DNA from: Flavobacteriaceae bacterium
Lineage (GTDB): Bacteria; Bacteroidota; Bacteroidia; Flavobacteriales; Flavobacteriaceae
DNA: 35,617 nucleotides
Reading direction: 5' to 3'
Assembly: GCA_025800395.1 (NCBI GenBank)
Contig: JAOXRU010000125.1
Location: 1-35,617, forward strand
Shown here: positions 25,277 to 35,100 of the stretch, piece after piece
How positions within the stretch are numbered: the first letter of the stretch is position 1
How the letters are laid out: every line of letters begins with the position of its first letter
Notes under the pieces: model-generated
Databases searched by the model: none
The model's input: only the letters and a program-made list of their open reading frames with translations
Told to the model about the DNA's origin: nothing
Program-made: the position numbers and the translations under genes

Positions 25277-26020
25277 TTACTTCACGAAAGATTTCAAATA
25301 TTCGCGATTCATACGGGCGATATTGGTAAGCGAAATTCCTTTTGGACATTCTACCTCGCAAGCACCAGTATTGGTACAGTTACCAAAACCTTCTAAATCC
25401 ATCTGCGCAACCATGTTTCTAACACGATCTGCTGCTTCTACTTGTCCTTGTGGCAACAAAGCATATTGAGATACTTTTGCGCCTACAAACAACATGGCAG
25501 AAGAGTTTTTACAAGTAGCTACACAGGCACCACAACCAATACAGGTAGCGGCATCCATAGCCTCATCTGCGGCATGCTTAGAAATAGGCGTAGCATTGGC
25601 ATCTTGGGTATTTCCAGAGGTATTTACAGAAATATAACCACCCGCTTGTTGAATACGCTCAAAAGCAGTTCGATCTACAATAAGATCTTTAATTACAGGG
25701 AAAGCCGCAGCACGCCAAGGTTCTATGGTAATGGTATCTCCATCGTTAAACATACGCATGTGTAACTGACAAGTAGTAATCTCGCGATCTGGTCCATGAG
25801 CCTCTCCGTTTATGTACATAGAGCACATTCCGCAGATTCCTTCGCGGCAATCATGATCGAAAGCAACAGGTTCTTCGCCTTTGGCAATCAACTGCTCATT
25901 CAAAACATCCATCATTTCCAAGAAAGACATATGCTCTGAAATATCAGCTACTTTATAGTCTACCATACGACCCTTGTCGTTTGGTCCGTTTTGTCTCCAA
26001 ATTTTAAGTGTTAAATTCAT
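25277..26020 (-). CDS. sdhB: Succinate dehydrogenase/fumarate reductase iron-sulfur subunit
   Basis: The 247-aa subunit carries the three Fe-S centres linking SdhA to the quinone site. [2Fe-2S]: CREGICGMC with a distal Cys in TTCQL. [4Fe-4S]: [11 protein letters not shown]. [3Fe-4S]: [15 protein letters not shown], where Thr replaces the ligand position as usual. It is the last sdh gene, but is separated from sdhA by 445 bp containing a four-helix-bundle gene and heptamer repeats, whereas the normal spacing in relatives is short. The repeat array ends only 7 nt before its ATG, so its ribosome binding region is repeat-derived. Confidence 0.97.
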   Translation of the reverse strand: MNLTLKIWRQNGPNDKGRMVDYKVADISEHMSFLEMMDVLNEQLIAKGEEPVAFDHDCREGICGMCSMYINGEAHGPDREITTCQLHMRMFNDGDTITIEPWRAAAFPVIKDLIVDRTAFERIQQAGGYISVNTSGNTQDANATPISKHAADEAMDAATCIGCGACVATCKNSSAMLFVGAKVSQYALLPQGQVEAADRVRNMVAQMDLEGFGNCTNTGACEVECPKGISLTNIARMNREYLKSFVK

Positions 26021-26027
26021 AACTTTA

Positions 26028-26055
26028 AGTTATTAGTTAATGGTTATTAGTTATT
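26028..26055. repeat. Heptamer array, sdhB side (4 units)
   Basis: Plus-strand units AGTTATT, AGTTAAT, GGTTATT, AGTTATT, period exactly 7. They overlap the stop codon of the four-helix-bundle gene (26047-26049), so its last residues are encoded by the repeat. Confidence 0.75.
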
Positions 26056-26430
26056 TGTAGATCCTTTCTCGACTAAATATTTAATATAACCATTAAGTAT
26101 TTTTATATTTTCTAATATAAATTTTTTGTACTCTTCTAATGTTGCATCAGAAATATAACTCTCATCTTTAGCAACTATTAATTGATCTAAAACTTCATAC
26201 AATGAGCCTCTTGCATTTCTACAAAACTTGGCATTTTCTTTGTAATGAAATCTCCCATATCCTTCAGCAATATTATGAGTAACGGATCTAGAAGCTCGAA
26301 TTATTTGAGAAATCAAACCAAATTTTTCTTCCATTGGAAAGGTTTGGGCAAGTTTGGAAATTTGTATTCTCAACTCTCTTGCTTTCTTCCAACATTTTAA
26401 ATCTTCGAAACTCCTAATCTCATTATTCAC
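26047..26430 (-). CDS. Four-helix-bundle protein (23S rRNA IVS / S23 family)
   Basis: The 127-aa protein has the full signature of the family: FEDLKCWKKARELRIQI, GLISQIIRASRSVTHNIAEG, YGRFHYKENAKFCRNARGSL, YEVLDQLIVAKDES. Members occur in 23S rRNA intervening sequences, as stand-alone genes in Bacteroidota, and as Avd in diversity-generating retroelements; they form basic pentameric barrels that can bind nucleic acid. No reverse transcriptase is in the window. The start is GTG at 26430; the only upstream codons run into a stop within the repeat. It lies in the same direction as sdhA and sdhB, so it is transcribed with them. Function unknown. Confidence 0.92.
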   Translation of the reverse strand: MNNEIRSFEDLKCWKKARELRIQISKLAQTFPMEEKFGLISQIIRASRSVTHNIAEGYGRFHYKENAKFCRNARGSLYEVLDQLIVAKDESYISDATLEEYKKFILENIKILNGYIKYLVEKGSTNN

Positions 26431-26465
26431 AACTATTAACTGTCAACAAATAACTATTAACTAAG
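26431..26465. repeat. Heptamer array, sdhA side (5 units)
   Basis: Plus-strand units AACTATT, AACTGTC, AACAAAT, AACTATT, AACTAAG: 35 nt, filling exactly the space between the sdhA stop and the GTG start of the four-helix-bundle gene. AAC opens every unit; the last four positions vary. Confidence 0.75.
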
Positions 26466-28478
26466 TTATTTATAACTTCTCTGTTTTAATTCAATATCGT
26501 TAAATTCTAATTGCTCTTTGTGCAACACAGCATCTTTAGGGTCTCCTTTAAATTCCCATGCAGAAACAAATGCAAAGTTTTTATCGTCTCGCAGTGCTTC
26601 CCCTTTTTGTGGTCCGTCTAGCTCTACAGACTCTTCTCTAAAGTGACCTCCGCAAGATTCGGTTCGCTCCAAGGCATCCATAGCAAACAACTCTCCAAGC
26701 TCTAAGAAATCTGCAACTCTTCCTGCCTTTTCCAATTCTGGGTTTAGCGCATTCATTTCTCCCGGAACAGAAACTTCTTTCCAAAATTCGTCGCGAATCT
26801 GTCTAATTTCTGCTATAGCCTCTTTAAGTCCTTGCTCGTTTCTACTCATTCCTACCTTATCCCACATTACTTTTCCAAGACGTTTGTGAAAATGATCTAC
26901 AGACTTCGTTCCTTTATTATTTATAAAGAATTCCAAACGCTCTTTTACCGCTTTTTCTGCCTCATCAAACTCTGGAGTATCTGTTGAAATGCTTCCCGTT
27001 CGAATATCATCGGATAAATAATCTCCTATAGTGTATGGCAATACAAAATATCCGTCTGCTAGACCTTGCATAAGTGCCGACGCTCCAAGTCTGTTTGCTC
27101 CGTGATCAGAGAAGTTAGCCTCTCCAATAGCGTAACAACCAGGAATGGTAGTCATTAGGTTATAATCTACCCAAACGCCTCCCATAGTATAGTGGGTAGC
27201 AGGATAAATCATCATTGGCGTTTTGTATGGGTTTTCATCTACAATCTTCTCATACATTTGGAATAAGTTTCCATATTTCGCCTTTACAATAGCCTCACCC
27301 AATTGGGTAAGTTTCTCCTTAGAGGCATTTTCTATTCCTTGTATTTTAGCCTGTTCCTGTCCGTAGCGTTGAATCGCCGATGCAAAATCTAAATATACTG
27401 CCTCTCCAGTAGCATTTACACCATATCCAGCATCGCATCGTTCCTTTGCTGCTCGTGATGCCACATCTCGAGGTACTAAGTTACCAAAAGCAGGATATCT
27501 TCTTTCTAAGTAATAATCTCTATCTTCCTCGGCCAAATCGGTAGGTTTTACACTACCATTTCGAATGCCTTCTACATCTTTCATATGTTTTGGCACCCAT
27601 ATACGACCATCGTTTCGTAACGATTCCGACATCAGTGTTAGTTTAGACTGATAATCTCCCGAACGTGGAATACAAGTTGGGTGAATCTGTGTAAAACACG
27701 GATTGGCAAAATATGCGCCTTTTTTGTGAATTTTCCAGGCTGCAGTTACATTAGATCCCATGGCATTGGTAGATAAGAAATATACATTTCCGTATCCTCC
27801 CGAACCAATTACCACAGCATGTGCGGAGTGGCGTTCGATTTTACCAGTAATCATATCACGAGCAATAATACCTCGTGCTTTTCCGTCTACAATTACGAGA
27901 TCCAACATCTCGTGACGGTTATACATTTCTATTTTTCCACGCGCAATCTGTCTGTTCATTGCCGAGTATGCACCTAGAAGTAACTGTTGTCCCGTTTGTC
28001 CTTTAGCATAGAAAGTACGAGAAACCAGTACCCCACCAAACGAGCGGTTATCTAATAACCCACCATAGTCTCGTGCAAAAGGAACTCCTTGTGCTACACA
28101 TTGATCGATGATATTTGCCGATACTTCTGCCAATCGATATACATTGGCCTCTCGAGAGCGGTAATCCCCACCTTTTACCGTATCGTAAAACAAACGGTAG
28201 GTAGAGTCTCCATCTCCCATATAATTTTTTGCTGCATTTATTCCTCCCTGTGCCGCAATAGAGTGCGCGCGACGTGGCGAATCTTGGTAAGCAAAAGCTT
28301 TTACATTATAGCCCAACTCGGCTAAAGTAGCAGCAGCCGAACCTCCTGCCAATCCAGTTCCCACTACAATTACGTCTATAAGACGCTTATTTGCAGGGTT
28401 TACTAAATCTATCTTGTCTTTATAAGTAGTCCACTTATCCTTAATTGGACCCTTTGGTGTTTTCGAATCTAAAATCAT
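26466..28478 (-). CDS. sdhA: Succinate dehydrogenase/fumarate reductase flavoprotein subunit
   Basis: The 670-aa flavoprotein oxidises succinate to fumarate on the cytoplasmic side of the inner membrane. FAD-binding [19 protein letters not shown] (about 36-54), the [15 protein letters not shown] segment with the flavin-linking His, the catalytic-region motifs ([11 protein letters not shown] and [10 protein letters not shown]) and the [11 protein letters not shown]-terminal motif are present. Its length is typical of the long Bacteroidota/epsilonproteobacterial form used with a type B cytochrome subunit. sdhC lies 10 nt upstream; downstream the operon is interrupted by the four-helix-bundle unit. 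Confidence 0.98.
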   Translation of the reverse strand: MILDSKTPKGPIKDKWTTYKDKIDLVNPANKRLIDVIVVGTGLAGGSAAATLAELGYNVKAFAYQDSPRRAHSIAAQGGINAAKNYMGDGDSTYRLFYDTVKGGDYRSREANVYRLAEVSANIIDQCVAQGVPFARDYGGLLDNRSFGGVLVSRTFYAKGQTGQQLLLGAYSAMNRQIARGKIEMYNRHEMLDLVIVDGKARGIIARDMITGKIERHSAHAVVIGSGGYGNVYFLSTNAMGSNVTAAWKIHKKGAYFANPCFTQIHPTCIPRSGDYQSKLTLMSESLRNDGRIWVPKHMKDVEGIRNGSVKPTDLAEEDRDYYLERRYPAFGNLVPRDVASRAAKERCDAGYGVNATGEAVYLDFASAIQRYGQEQAKIQGIENASKEKLTQLGEAIVKAKYGNLFQMYEKIVDENPYKTPMMIYPATHYTMGGVWVDYNLMTTIPGCYAIGEANFSDHGANRLGASALMQGLADGYFVLPYTIGDYLSDDIRTGSISTDTPEFDEAEKAVKERLEFFINNKGTKSVDHFHKRLGKVMWDKVGMSRNEQGLKEAIAEIRQIRDEFWKEVSVPGEMNALNPELEKAGRVADFLELGELFAMDALERTESCGGHFREESVELDGPQKGEALRDDKNFAFVSAWEFKGDPKDAVLHKEQLEFNDIELKQRSYK

Positions 28479-28488
28479 AGTCCTCTGA

Positions 28489-29160
28489 TTAATGGTTTAA
28501 AAAGTGATACAATGCAACAACGATAAAGCCTAATGGAATTACGATGGAATAAACACGTCCAAAGTTTTTCATGGCTTTTTTACGTCCGGCAGTGGCGCCT
28601 ACAGACTGAAATGCCGAGGTGAAACCGTGTGCTAAGTGCAACCCTAGCAATACAAAACTTACTACATAAGCGATAACGCGCCATGGTGCAACAAACTTGT
28701 GCTGCAACTCGGCAAAGTAACGAAACTCACCGTTGTGCATTCCCGACATATCGCCCTGAATGTACTTTACATTCATTTCTGGGAACCAAAAATCGATAAA
28801 GTGTAAGATTAAAAACGCCAAAATCACCAAACCACTAAAAATCATATTTCTACTCATCCAAGTAGAGTTAGCAGCTCCGTGGTCTTTAACGTACTTTACA
28901 CCAACGGCCTTTTTATTTCTCATTTCCAAAATAAAGCCCATAACAAAATGAAACACCACACCAAACACCAATACCGGTTGCAATGCAGCCTGTACCAAAG
29001 AATTGGTTCCCATAAAATGAGAAAGTTCATTAAATACATCTTTACTAAATAAAGATGTAATGTTAACAGCTAGATGGATAATTAAGAAGAACATCAAGAA
29101 GAATGCAGAAAGCGCCATTGCATACTTTCTACCAATCGAAGATTTGAAAAATCCACTCAT
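28489..29160 (-). CDS. sdhC: Succinate dehydrogenase cytochrome b558 subunit (type B)
   Basis: The 223-aa single membrane anchor of type B complexes, with five predicted helices and two haem b groups. Helix histidines suitable as haem ligands: His29 (LIIHLAVN), His71 (VVFHFVMGF), His120 (LILHFIDF), His175/178 (LGLHLAHGF). No separate sdhD is found, consistent with type B. It opens the sdhCAB operon behind a full-consensus promoter. Confidence 0.95.
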   Translation of the reverse strand: MSGFFKSSIGRKYAMALSAFFLMFFLIIHLAVNITSLFSKDVFNELSHFMGTNSLVQAALQPVLVFGVVFHFVMGFILEMRNKKAVGVKYVKDHGAANSTWMSRNMIFSGLVILAFLILHFIDFWFPEMNVKYIQGDMSGMHNGEFRYFAELQHKFVAPWRVIAYVVSFVLLGLHLAHGFTSAFQSVGATAGRKKAMKNFGRVYSIVIPLGFIVVALYHFLNH

Positions 29161-29179
29161 TTTTTAATTTTTAGGTACA

Positions 29180-29211
29180 CAAAAATAAGCGAGGAAACTT
29201 GTATTCCCAAA
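29180..29211 (-). promoter_or_regulatory. sdhCAB promoter
   Basis: Minus strand TTTG (29211-29208), 20 nt, TATTTTTG (29187-29180): a full match to the Bacteroidota consensus, 19 nt before the sdhC ATG. It would drive sdhC, sdhA, the four-helix-bundle gene and sdhB. Confidence 0.7.
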
Positions 29212-29446
29212 TAGTTACCATCTTTTCGCTATTAATTTAGAATAATTATAAGTAGGAAAAATCAACTGTAAAAGTTTCTCTTATAAACAATGATAAAAGT
29301 CATAAAGTATATTAGATTAGCAGGTTTTTCGAGTTGCTTTTTATATGATATATCCCAAATAGGTGTTGTTTTTACTAATCTTGATATACCATAGAAGTCA
29401 AATTAAGGTATGGTACCACATTATTTCCTATAAGCAACATTTACTT

Positions 29447-29632
29447 TTAGATACGGAACAGAATAATGATTTTTTTTAATAACCCAAAAAAGGCAGTATC
29501 ATAAGACCAAACGACTAAACAGCCGTTTTCGTCAATATAATTTCCTGAATGGTGTTTTGCTTCAGCTTTTTGAGGATAAAATAAGGCAACTGAAAAGACT
29601 AGTAATAGAACAGTAGATTTTAAAGATTTCAT
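29447..29632 (-). CDS. Small exported protein
   Basis: A 61-aa protein with a clear signal peptide (MKSLKSTVLLLVFSVALFY, cleavage likely after AEA at residue 25), leaving a mature peptide of about 36 residues that begins KHHSGNYIDENGCLVVW and ends in a hydrophobic KKIIILFRI. The single Cys and hydrophobic end suggest membrane or partner contact. No family recognised; it may also be a truncated gene. Confidence 0.55.
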   Translation of the reverse strand: MKSLKSTVLLLVFSVALFYPQKAEAKHHSGNYIDENGCLVVWSYDTAFFGLLKKIIILFRI

Positions 29633-29825
29633 AATTTTAATTTATTTAAGCCCCTTTTTGATCTTGAGCGATTAGTTTTCGACCAGAAAAGTTCTCATGA
29701 TTAAAAATATTAAACAATAGCCTTAATAACGAACAACGTATCAAAAAATGCGATTTTATAGTATAATTTATTGTTTTTGTTAATCAATCATAGTTAACGG
29801 CTCACCCCTCGTTATAAAAACACAC

Positions 29826-29853
29826 TGTTATCACTTGCATAACACATTGTTAT
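29826..29853. promoter_or_regulatory. Likely operator of the toxin-antitoxin operon
   Basis: TGTTAT (29826-29831), 7 nt, ATAACA (29839-29844), and a further TGTTAT at 29848-29853; the longer direct repeats AACACACTGTTAT and AACACATTGTTAT start 22 nt apart, two helical turns. Ribbon-helix-helix antitoxins usually bind such sites before their own gene. It overlaps a near-consensus box (TATTTTG). Confidence 0.5.
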
Positions 29854-29893
29854 TTTGTAAATTAGACTAATTATTTTTTTGAATTATTTTTTT

Positions 29894-30163
29894 ATGGCAA
29901 CAAAATCTAAAAAGCGACAGACCGCTTTTCGTTTTGATAAAGACTTGTTGAATGCTTTGGAAATAAAAGCCAAGGCGGACAATAGGAGTTTGAATAATTA
30001 TATTGAAACGATTCTTTTTAAGGTTGTGGGTAATATACCGAATGACGAAACAAAAGAAGCTCTGTATGAAGCAGATAATAATATTGATCTTACGCCTATT
30101 GATAATTTAAATGAGTTTTTTGCTGAAATCGAAAAGGAAGCAAAGAGAAAAGACAATGTATGA
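29894..30163 (+). CDS. Ribbon-helix-helix antitoxin
   Basis: An 89-aa protein with an N-terminal ribbon-helix-helix DNA-binding fold (about 8-42: RQTAFRFDKDLLNALEIKAK, ADNRSLNNYIETIL), and an acidic C-terminal tail (DLTPIDNLNEFFAEIEKEAK) of the kind that wraps a toxin partner. A TTG at 29879 is in frame, but the ATG at 29894 gives a standard start. It overlaps the toxin gene by 8 nt. Expected role: neutralise the toxin and repress the operon. Confidence 0.85.
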   Translation: MATKSKKRQTAFRFDKDLLNALEIKAKADNRSLNNYIETILFKVVGNIPNDETKEALYEADNNIDLTPIDNLNEFFAEIEKEAKRKDNV

Positions 30164-30440
30164 ATTAATTTACACTACTAAGTTTAAAAAAGACTTAAAG
30201 CGTGTAGCAAGAAGAAATCTAAAGGATTTAGAATTAAGTAAGGAAGTAATTATTACCCTACACCATCAAGGCAGAGAAGGAATCTCTCTCTCTTTGAAAC
30301 CACATCAATTAAAGGGCAATTATCAAAAATACTGGGAATACCATATTAAGCCAGATCTTTTGATTATTTGGTTTCAAGTAGAAGACCACAAAACGATTAA
30401 ATTAATAAGAATCGGCACACATGCAGATTTATTTAAATAA
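30156..30440 (+). CDS. YafQ-family type II toxin (mRNA interferase)
   Basis: The 94-aa protein belongs to the RelE/YafQ superfamily of ribosome-dependent mRNA endonucleases. The catalytic residues of E. coli YafQ fall at matching places: His50 (PHQLKG), His63 and Asp67 (EYHIKPD), and a C-terminal His89 with Phe93 (GTHADLF). The Trp that follows the Asp in YafQ is Leu here, but a Trp is found at 72. The toxin looks intact. The start is ATG at 30156, overlapping the antitoxin gene; an upstream in-frame codon at 30111 lies within the antitoxin and is unlikely. Confidence 0.9.
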   Translation: MYELIYTTKFKKDLKRVARRNLKDLELSKEVIITLHHQGREGISLSLKPHQLKGNYQKYWEYHIKPDLLIIWFQVEDHKTIKLIRIGTHADLFK

Positions 30441-30532
30441 TAGAACTAAGGCAAATTTTAAGCACCAATCTTCAATTTCTAGCGCATGAAATTATTCTTA
30501 AATACCAAAAATTAACAACAGCGTTCTTTAAA

Positions 30533-31759
30533 TTAAAACTCCGGATTGCTATATGCATCTAATTGCTCTGGGTATAAAAAATTATTGTACGGAAAACGGG
30601 TCACATGTATATCCCTTACCAATTGATACACCTTTTTACGAAAGGCATCTAAATTGTCTTTATTAATAGCCGAAATAAACAAAGCATTCTCCCCAGAACG
30701 TTGCATCCAAGTATTTTCCCAGTCTTCCAACGAAAAATGTCTGGTAGTTCTTTCTGTAACTAAATCGTCCTCTTCTATGGTTTCGTGCGTATAGGCGTCT
30801 ATTTTATTAAAAACCATTAGTGTGGGTTTGTCGCTACAATCGATCTCTCCCAAAATCTGATTCACAGAAGCAATGTGCTCTTCAAAATTAGGGTGGGATA
30901 TATCTACCACATGTAGTAGCAAATCTGCCTCCCGAACTTCGTCGAGTGTGCTTTTAAAACTTTCCACCAATTGGGTAGGCAGTTTTCGAATAAAGCCTAC
31001 CGTATCCGACATTAAAAAAGGTAAATTCCCCAATACTACTTTACGCACAGTAGTATCGAGGGTAGCAAAAAGTTTGTTTTCTGCAAAAACCTTGCTTTTA
31101 GAAATTACATTCATCAGGGTAGATTTCCCCACATTGGTATAGCCTACCAAAGCAACCCGTATGAGCGCACCCCGATTCCCGCGTTGGGTGGACATTTGCT
31201 TGTCGATTTTTAGAATTTTCTTCTTCAACAAGGCAATTCGATCCCGAACAATACGGCGATCGGTTTCGATTTCCGTTTCCCCCGGTCCTCGCATTCCAAT
31301 TCCACCTCGCTGCCTTTCCAAGTGCGTCCAAAGTCCGGTTAAGCGGGGTAAAAGGTATTGGTATTGTGCCAATTCTACTTGAGTACGCGCATAGCTCGTT
31401 TGTGCTCTTTGGGCGAAAATATCTAAGATTAAAGTTGTTCTGTCCAATACTTTACATTCCAACACCCGCTCGATATTTTTCTGCTGTGAAGGCGATAATT
31501 CATCATCAAAAATCACCGAACCTATTTCTTCTGCTTCAATAAAGGCATGCACCTCCTCCATTTTTCCTGTTCCAATATAGGTTTTCGGATTGGGCACTTC
31601 CATACGTTGGGTAAAACGTTTTACAGCCTTTCCTCCAGCAGTAAGTGTAAGGAACTCTAGTTCGTCTAGATATTCTTTAACCTGATCTTCGTCTTGTTCT
31701 CGGGTAATTACCCCAACCAAAACAGCCCTTTCGTAGGCCAATTTCTTCTTCTCGAGCAT
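30533..31759 (-). CDS. hflX: GTPase HflX
   Basis: HflX is a ribosome-associated GTPase that splits stalled or heat-damaged 70S ribosomes. The 408-aa product has the N-terminal HflX domain (1-about 190, with NPKTYIGTGKMEEV and DDELSPSQQKNIER), the linker GGIGMRGPGETEIETDRR, and the G domain: G1 GYTNVGKST, G3 DTVGFIRKLP, G4 NKID, plus a short C-terminal extension. An upstream extension to 31798 is possible, but ATG 31759 (MLEKKKLAYERAVLVG) fits the family, and a promoter box sits at 31776-31783. Confidence 0.96.
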   Translation of the reverse strand: MLEKKKLAYERAVLVGVITREQDEDQVKEYLDELEFLTLTAGGKAVKRFTQRMEVPNPKTYIGTGKMEEVHAFIEAEEIGSVIFDDELSPSQQKNIERVLECKVLDRTTLILDIFAQRAQTSYARTQVELAQYQYLLPRLTGLWTHLERQRGGIGMRGPGETEIETDRRIVRDRIALLKKKILKIDKQMSTQRGNRGALIRVALVGYTNVGKSTLMNVISKSKVFAENKLFATLDTTVRKVVLGNLPFLMSDTVGFIRKLPTQLVESFKSTLDEVREADLLLHVVDISHPNFEEHIASVNQILGEIDCSDKPTLMVFNKIDAYTHETIEEDDLVTERTTRHFSLEDWENTWMQRSGENALFISAINKDNLDAFRKKVYQLVRDIHVTRFPYNNFLYPEQLDAYSNPEF

Positions 31760-31775
31760 AAATGGTATTAAAGCA

Positions 31776-31783
31776 CAAAGATA
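31776..31783 (-). promoter_or_regulatory. Probable hflX promoter (-7 box)
   Basis: Minus-strand TATCTTTG, exact TAnnTTTG match, 16 nt before the hflX ATG. No clear -33 TTG. Confidence 0.45.
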
Positions 31784-31818
31784 GTAATAAACAGCCATAG
31801 TGTTAGCTTCATTAGTAT

Positions 31819-32024
31819 GGCATGCCCCGCCAAAGCCTCTCCTGCGTCTAAGCTTTGGCGGGTCGGGCTATACGTTCCTAGTTTTTTTTCACAAAAGGGG
31901 GCGGCCTACGGCTGTGGGAGCTCCTTCGACTGCTGCGCGCTCAGGGCAAGCCCAAGGTCGCTTCCTCGCTCTAGGCCGCCCAACTTTTCTTCAAAAAAAG
32001 CTACCACTTCTATCCCTCATGCAA
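31819..32024 (+). repeat. Structured dispersed repeat, copy C
   Basis: It fills most of the 382-bp gap between hflX and the beta-galactosidase gene. Closing stem GCATG (31820-31824) with CATGC (32018-32022); first hairpin with perfect 11-bp arms CCCGCCAAAGC (31826-31836) and GCTTTGGCGGG (31852-31862); conserved TCGGGCT (31863-31869); long hairpin containing perfect arms GGGCGGCCTA (31899-31908) and TAGGCCGCCC (31972-31981); conserved CTATCCCT directly before the closing strand. A 13-bp match to the MITE-like right end (AGAAATGGTATAA) follows at 32031-32043. Confidence 0.82.
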
Positions 32025-32141
32025 AAAATAAGAAATGGTATAAATTGGTCCTTTTGAGACAAAATATTTTGCCCTAATGTGCACAATAAACCCAGTTCTT
32101 ATCTTTTTTTTATTACTTTATCCAGCTAATTTCTACCAACT

Positions 32142-35100
32142 ATGACCAACAAAACCCTTTTTGTAAGCTTGTTCTTTTTCTTCAGCCTTATGGGATTGGC
32201 CCAATCGCCACACCCAATACAGCATTATCTACAGTTTATAGAGAATCCCAATATCATCGCCCAAAACAAGCAAGTTGCTCATGCGAGTTTTAGCTCCTAC
32301 AGAAGCAGACAAAACCTAAAGAACAAACAGGCCAAATATCGTTTGTCCCTCAATGGATACTGGAAGTTCCATTGGGTTAGGAATCCTAAATATCGCCCAA
32401 AGTTTTTTGAAAAAACGCCCTATCCAATAGAAAACTGGGATAGTATCCAAGTTCCGTCCAATTGGGAAGTGCAAGGTTATGGCGTCCCTATTTATGTCAA
32501 TCACCAATACGAATTTGCAGACTACAAAGCTCCCATAGCTCCAGACATGGCTTTGGTAGATAAAATCTATCCAAAAAATCCAGGAGACGTACCCAACGAT
32601 TATAACCCCACAGCTACCTATGTTCGAACCTTCGAACTGGGAGAAGATTGGCAGCAGCAGCAGACGTTTTTGCATATAGGTGCCATGAAATCTGGTGGCT
32701 TTGTGTGGATCAATGGGCAGTATGTGGGCTATTCTCAAGGTAGCAAATTGCCCGCCGAATTCGATATTAGTGCTATGGTCAAAACAGGGAAAAACCATAT
32801 CGCCATTCAACTGTTTCGTTGGACAGACGGTGCTTATCTCGAATGTCAGGATTTTTGGAGAATCAGTGGTATCGAAAGAGAGGTATTTGTATATGCACAA
32901 CCCAAGCAACGTATAGCAGATTTTGTGGTGGATTCTAGATTGGACAGATCCTATACCCGAGGCAAACTAAAGCTAGATGTGCAAATCGAAAACCATAGAT
33001 CCAAGAAGAAAAAAATGCAATTATTTTACCAATTGCTGGATGCTCAGCGACAAGAGATCGCTAGCGATTCCAATCGCTTTCAAGTAGATGGAAAACAGAA
33101 GACCAATTTGCAATTTCAAACCCAATTCCCCAATGTAAAGCCTTGGAGTGCAGAACATCCCCATCTGTATACTCTAGAAATACAGCTGCAGGATCACCAA
33201 GGCAATTTGATAGAAGTCACTTCTAACAAGATTGGCTTTCGTACCATAGAAATAAAAAATGGTATATTGTTGTGCAATGGTCAGCATATCACCCTCCGTG
33301 GTGTAAATGCCCAAGAAACCGATCCCAATACTGGTCATGTGATGTCCGAAGAAATGGTATTGAAAGATATTCGCTTGTGGAAAGAAAACAATATCAATGC
33401 GGTGCGATTGAGCCATTATCCTCGAGGACGTCGTTTTTATGAGCTCTGCGACCAATACGGCATCTATGTGGTAGACGAAGCCAATATAGAATCGCATGGT
33501 ATGTATTATGGCAAATATACCCTGGCCAAAAACCCTGCTTGGCGAAAAGCCCATATCGATCGCATGCAACGGATGGTAAAAAGAGATCGCAACCACCCCT
33601 CTATAATTATTTGGTCTATGGGGAACGAAGCGGGCAATGGACCTCACTTTTTTGAAGGCTATGATCGCATCAAATCACTCGACCCAAGTAAGCGTCCAGT
33701 ACAATACGAACGCACCTACAAAGACACAGATCGCAGCTTATTGGATATGGAAGCCAATACCGATATTATCGTGCCGCAATACCCTTCACCTGCCGTATTC
33801 GAAAAAATGGGTAAGGCAAAAACCGACCGCCCCTTTATTCCTAGCGAGTATGCGCATGCCATGGGCAATAGTACTGGCAATTTTCAAGACTATTGGCATC
33901 TCATCAACCAATACGACAATTTGCAAGGTGGATTTATATGGGATTGGGTAGATCAGTCGATTTGGAAAACCAAGCCCGATGGACAAAGATATTATGCCTA
34001 TGGAGGGGACTATGGTGAAAATATGCCGAGCGATTATAGCTTTTTGAACAATGGTATTGTATTTCCAGATCGCAGCCCCCAACCAGCACTTTTTGAAGTG
34101 AAAAAAGCACAGCAGCAAATACAATTCAAAAAACAAGGCTTTACAGAAAAAGGAGATTGCCGAATTTTGGTCGAAAACCTCTATGATTTTACCAATCTAC
34201 GCAATTTTGAAGTGGTAGCAGAACTCAAAGCCGATGGCAAAGTACTGCAAAGGCATCGTTTTCAAGATTTAGATATTACTCCGCATACGGGAAAATTGAT
34301 CCGGTTTCCTTTGGAAAAAGTATCTTTTGAGAAAAACACCCATTACTATCTGCATTTCTATGCCAAGCTGCAAAAAGATTGGGGGATACTCCAAGCGGGA
34401 ACCATATTGGCCACGGAACAAATAAGTTTGGAGGAGAAACTTCAAATCCAATCCTCATCAAAGGAAAAACAACAGGCATTGCAGCTGGTAGATAAACAAG
34501 GGGAATGGCGAATTTACAATGATAAATTTGAATTTGTTTTTGATCAAAAAATAGGTCAAATTGCCCAATTTGTTGTAGATAAGCAATCTTTTTTCAAAGC
34601 GGGAAAAGGCCCAAAATCCAACTTTTGGCGGGCGCCCACAGATAATGATTTTGGAAATAAAATGCCAGAAAAAAACCTAGTCTGGAAAAAGGCCTCCTTA
34701 GCTCCCCAATTGGAAAGCACCAAGATCTTGCATCGTTCCAAAGATAGTGTGGTATTGGTAGCTCGTTTTGATTTGCCAGAGCTAGATACCCATTATGAAA
34801 ATGAATATACGGTATATGGCAATGGACAAATGCTGATCAAAAATACTCTTTTTGCTACGGCACACCCAGCGGATATTCCACGGGTGGGAATGCGCATGCA
34901 ATTACCGGGTAGTTTTCGACTGCTGCAGTATATGGGAAGAGGACCTTGGGAAAACTATATCGACCGAAATTCGGCTGCCTATATCGATTTGTACCAATCT
35001 ACTGTAGCCGATCAATATGTGCCATATATCCGTCCACAAGAAAACGCCTATAAAACAGACGCACAATGGCTAGCCCTTTCCAACGACCAAGGCCATAGCT

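Larger units (their letters stand above)
26021..26465 (-). mobile_element. IVS-like unit: four-helix-bundle gene between heptamer arrays, inside the sdh operon
   Basis: The 445 bp exactly between the sdhA stop and the sdhB start hold one gene (26047-26430) with heptamer arrays at both ends. The ends are inverted relative to each other: minus-strand AGTTAATAGTTATTTGT upstream of the gene, and downstream the complement of GGTTATTAGTTATTTGT. The layout recalls 23S rRNA intervening sequences, which also encode such proteins between inverted repeats. Mobility is inferred, not shown; no target duplication was found. Confidence 0.55.

Noticed and set aside
26047-26430. Diversity-generating retroelement, with the four-helix-bundle protein as Avd
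   Set aside because: There is no reverse transcriptase, template repeat or variable target gene in the window.
26028-26465. CRISPR array around the four-helix-bundle gene or at 13168
   Set aside because: Units are 7 or 8 nt with no spacers and no cas genes nearby.
29290-29394. 34-codon ATG frame between the sdhC promoter and the small exported protein gene
   Set aside because: The product has no signal peptide, helix or motif, and the region is AT-rich enough to give such frames by chance.
31760-31770. AAATGGTATTA upstream of hflX as another MITE-like end
   Set aside because: An 11-bp AT-rich match with no further similarity is not enough.
31817-32077. Plus-strand 85-86 aa frames over structured repeat copy C
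   Set aside because: They read through the hairpin arms of a repeat and have low-complexity composition; the non-coding explanation accounts for the sequence.
32316-32909. 197-aa minus-strand frame inside the beta-galactosidase gene
   Set aside because: Shadow of a clearly coding GH2 frame.
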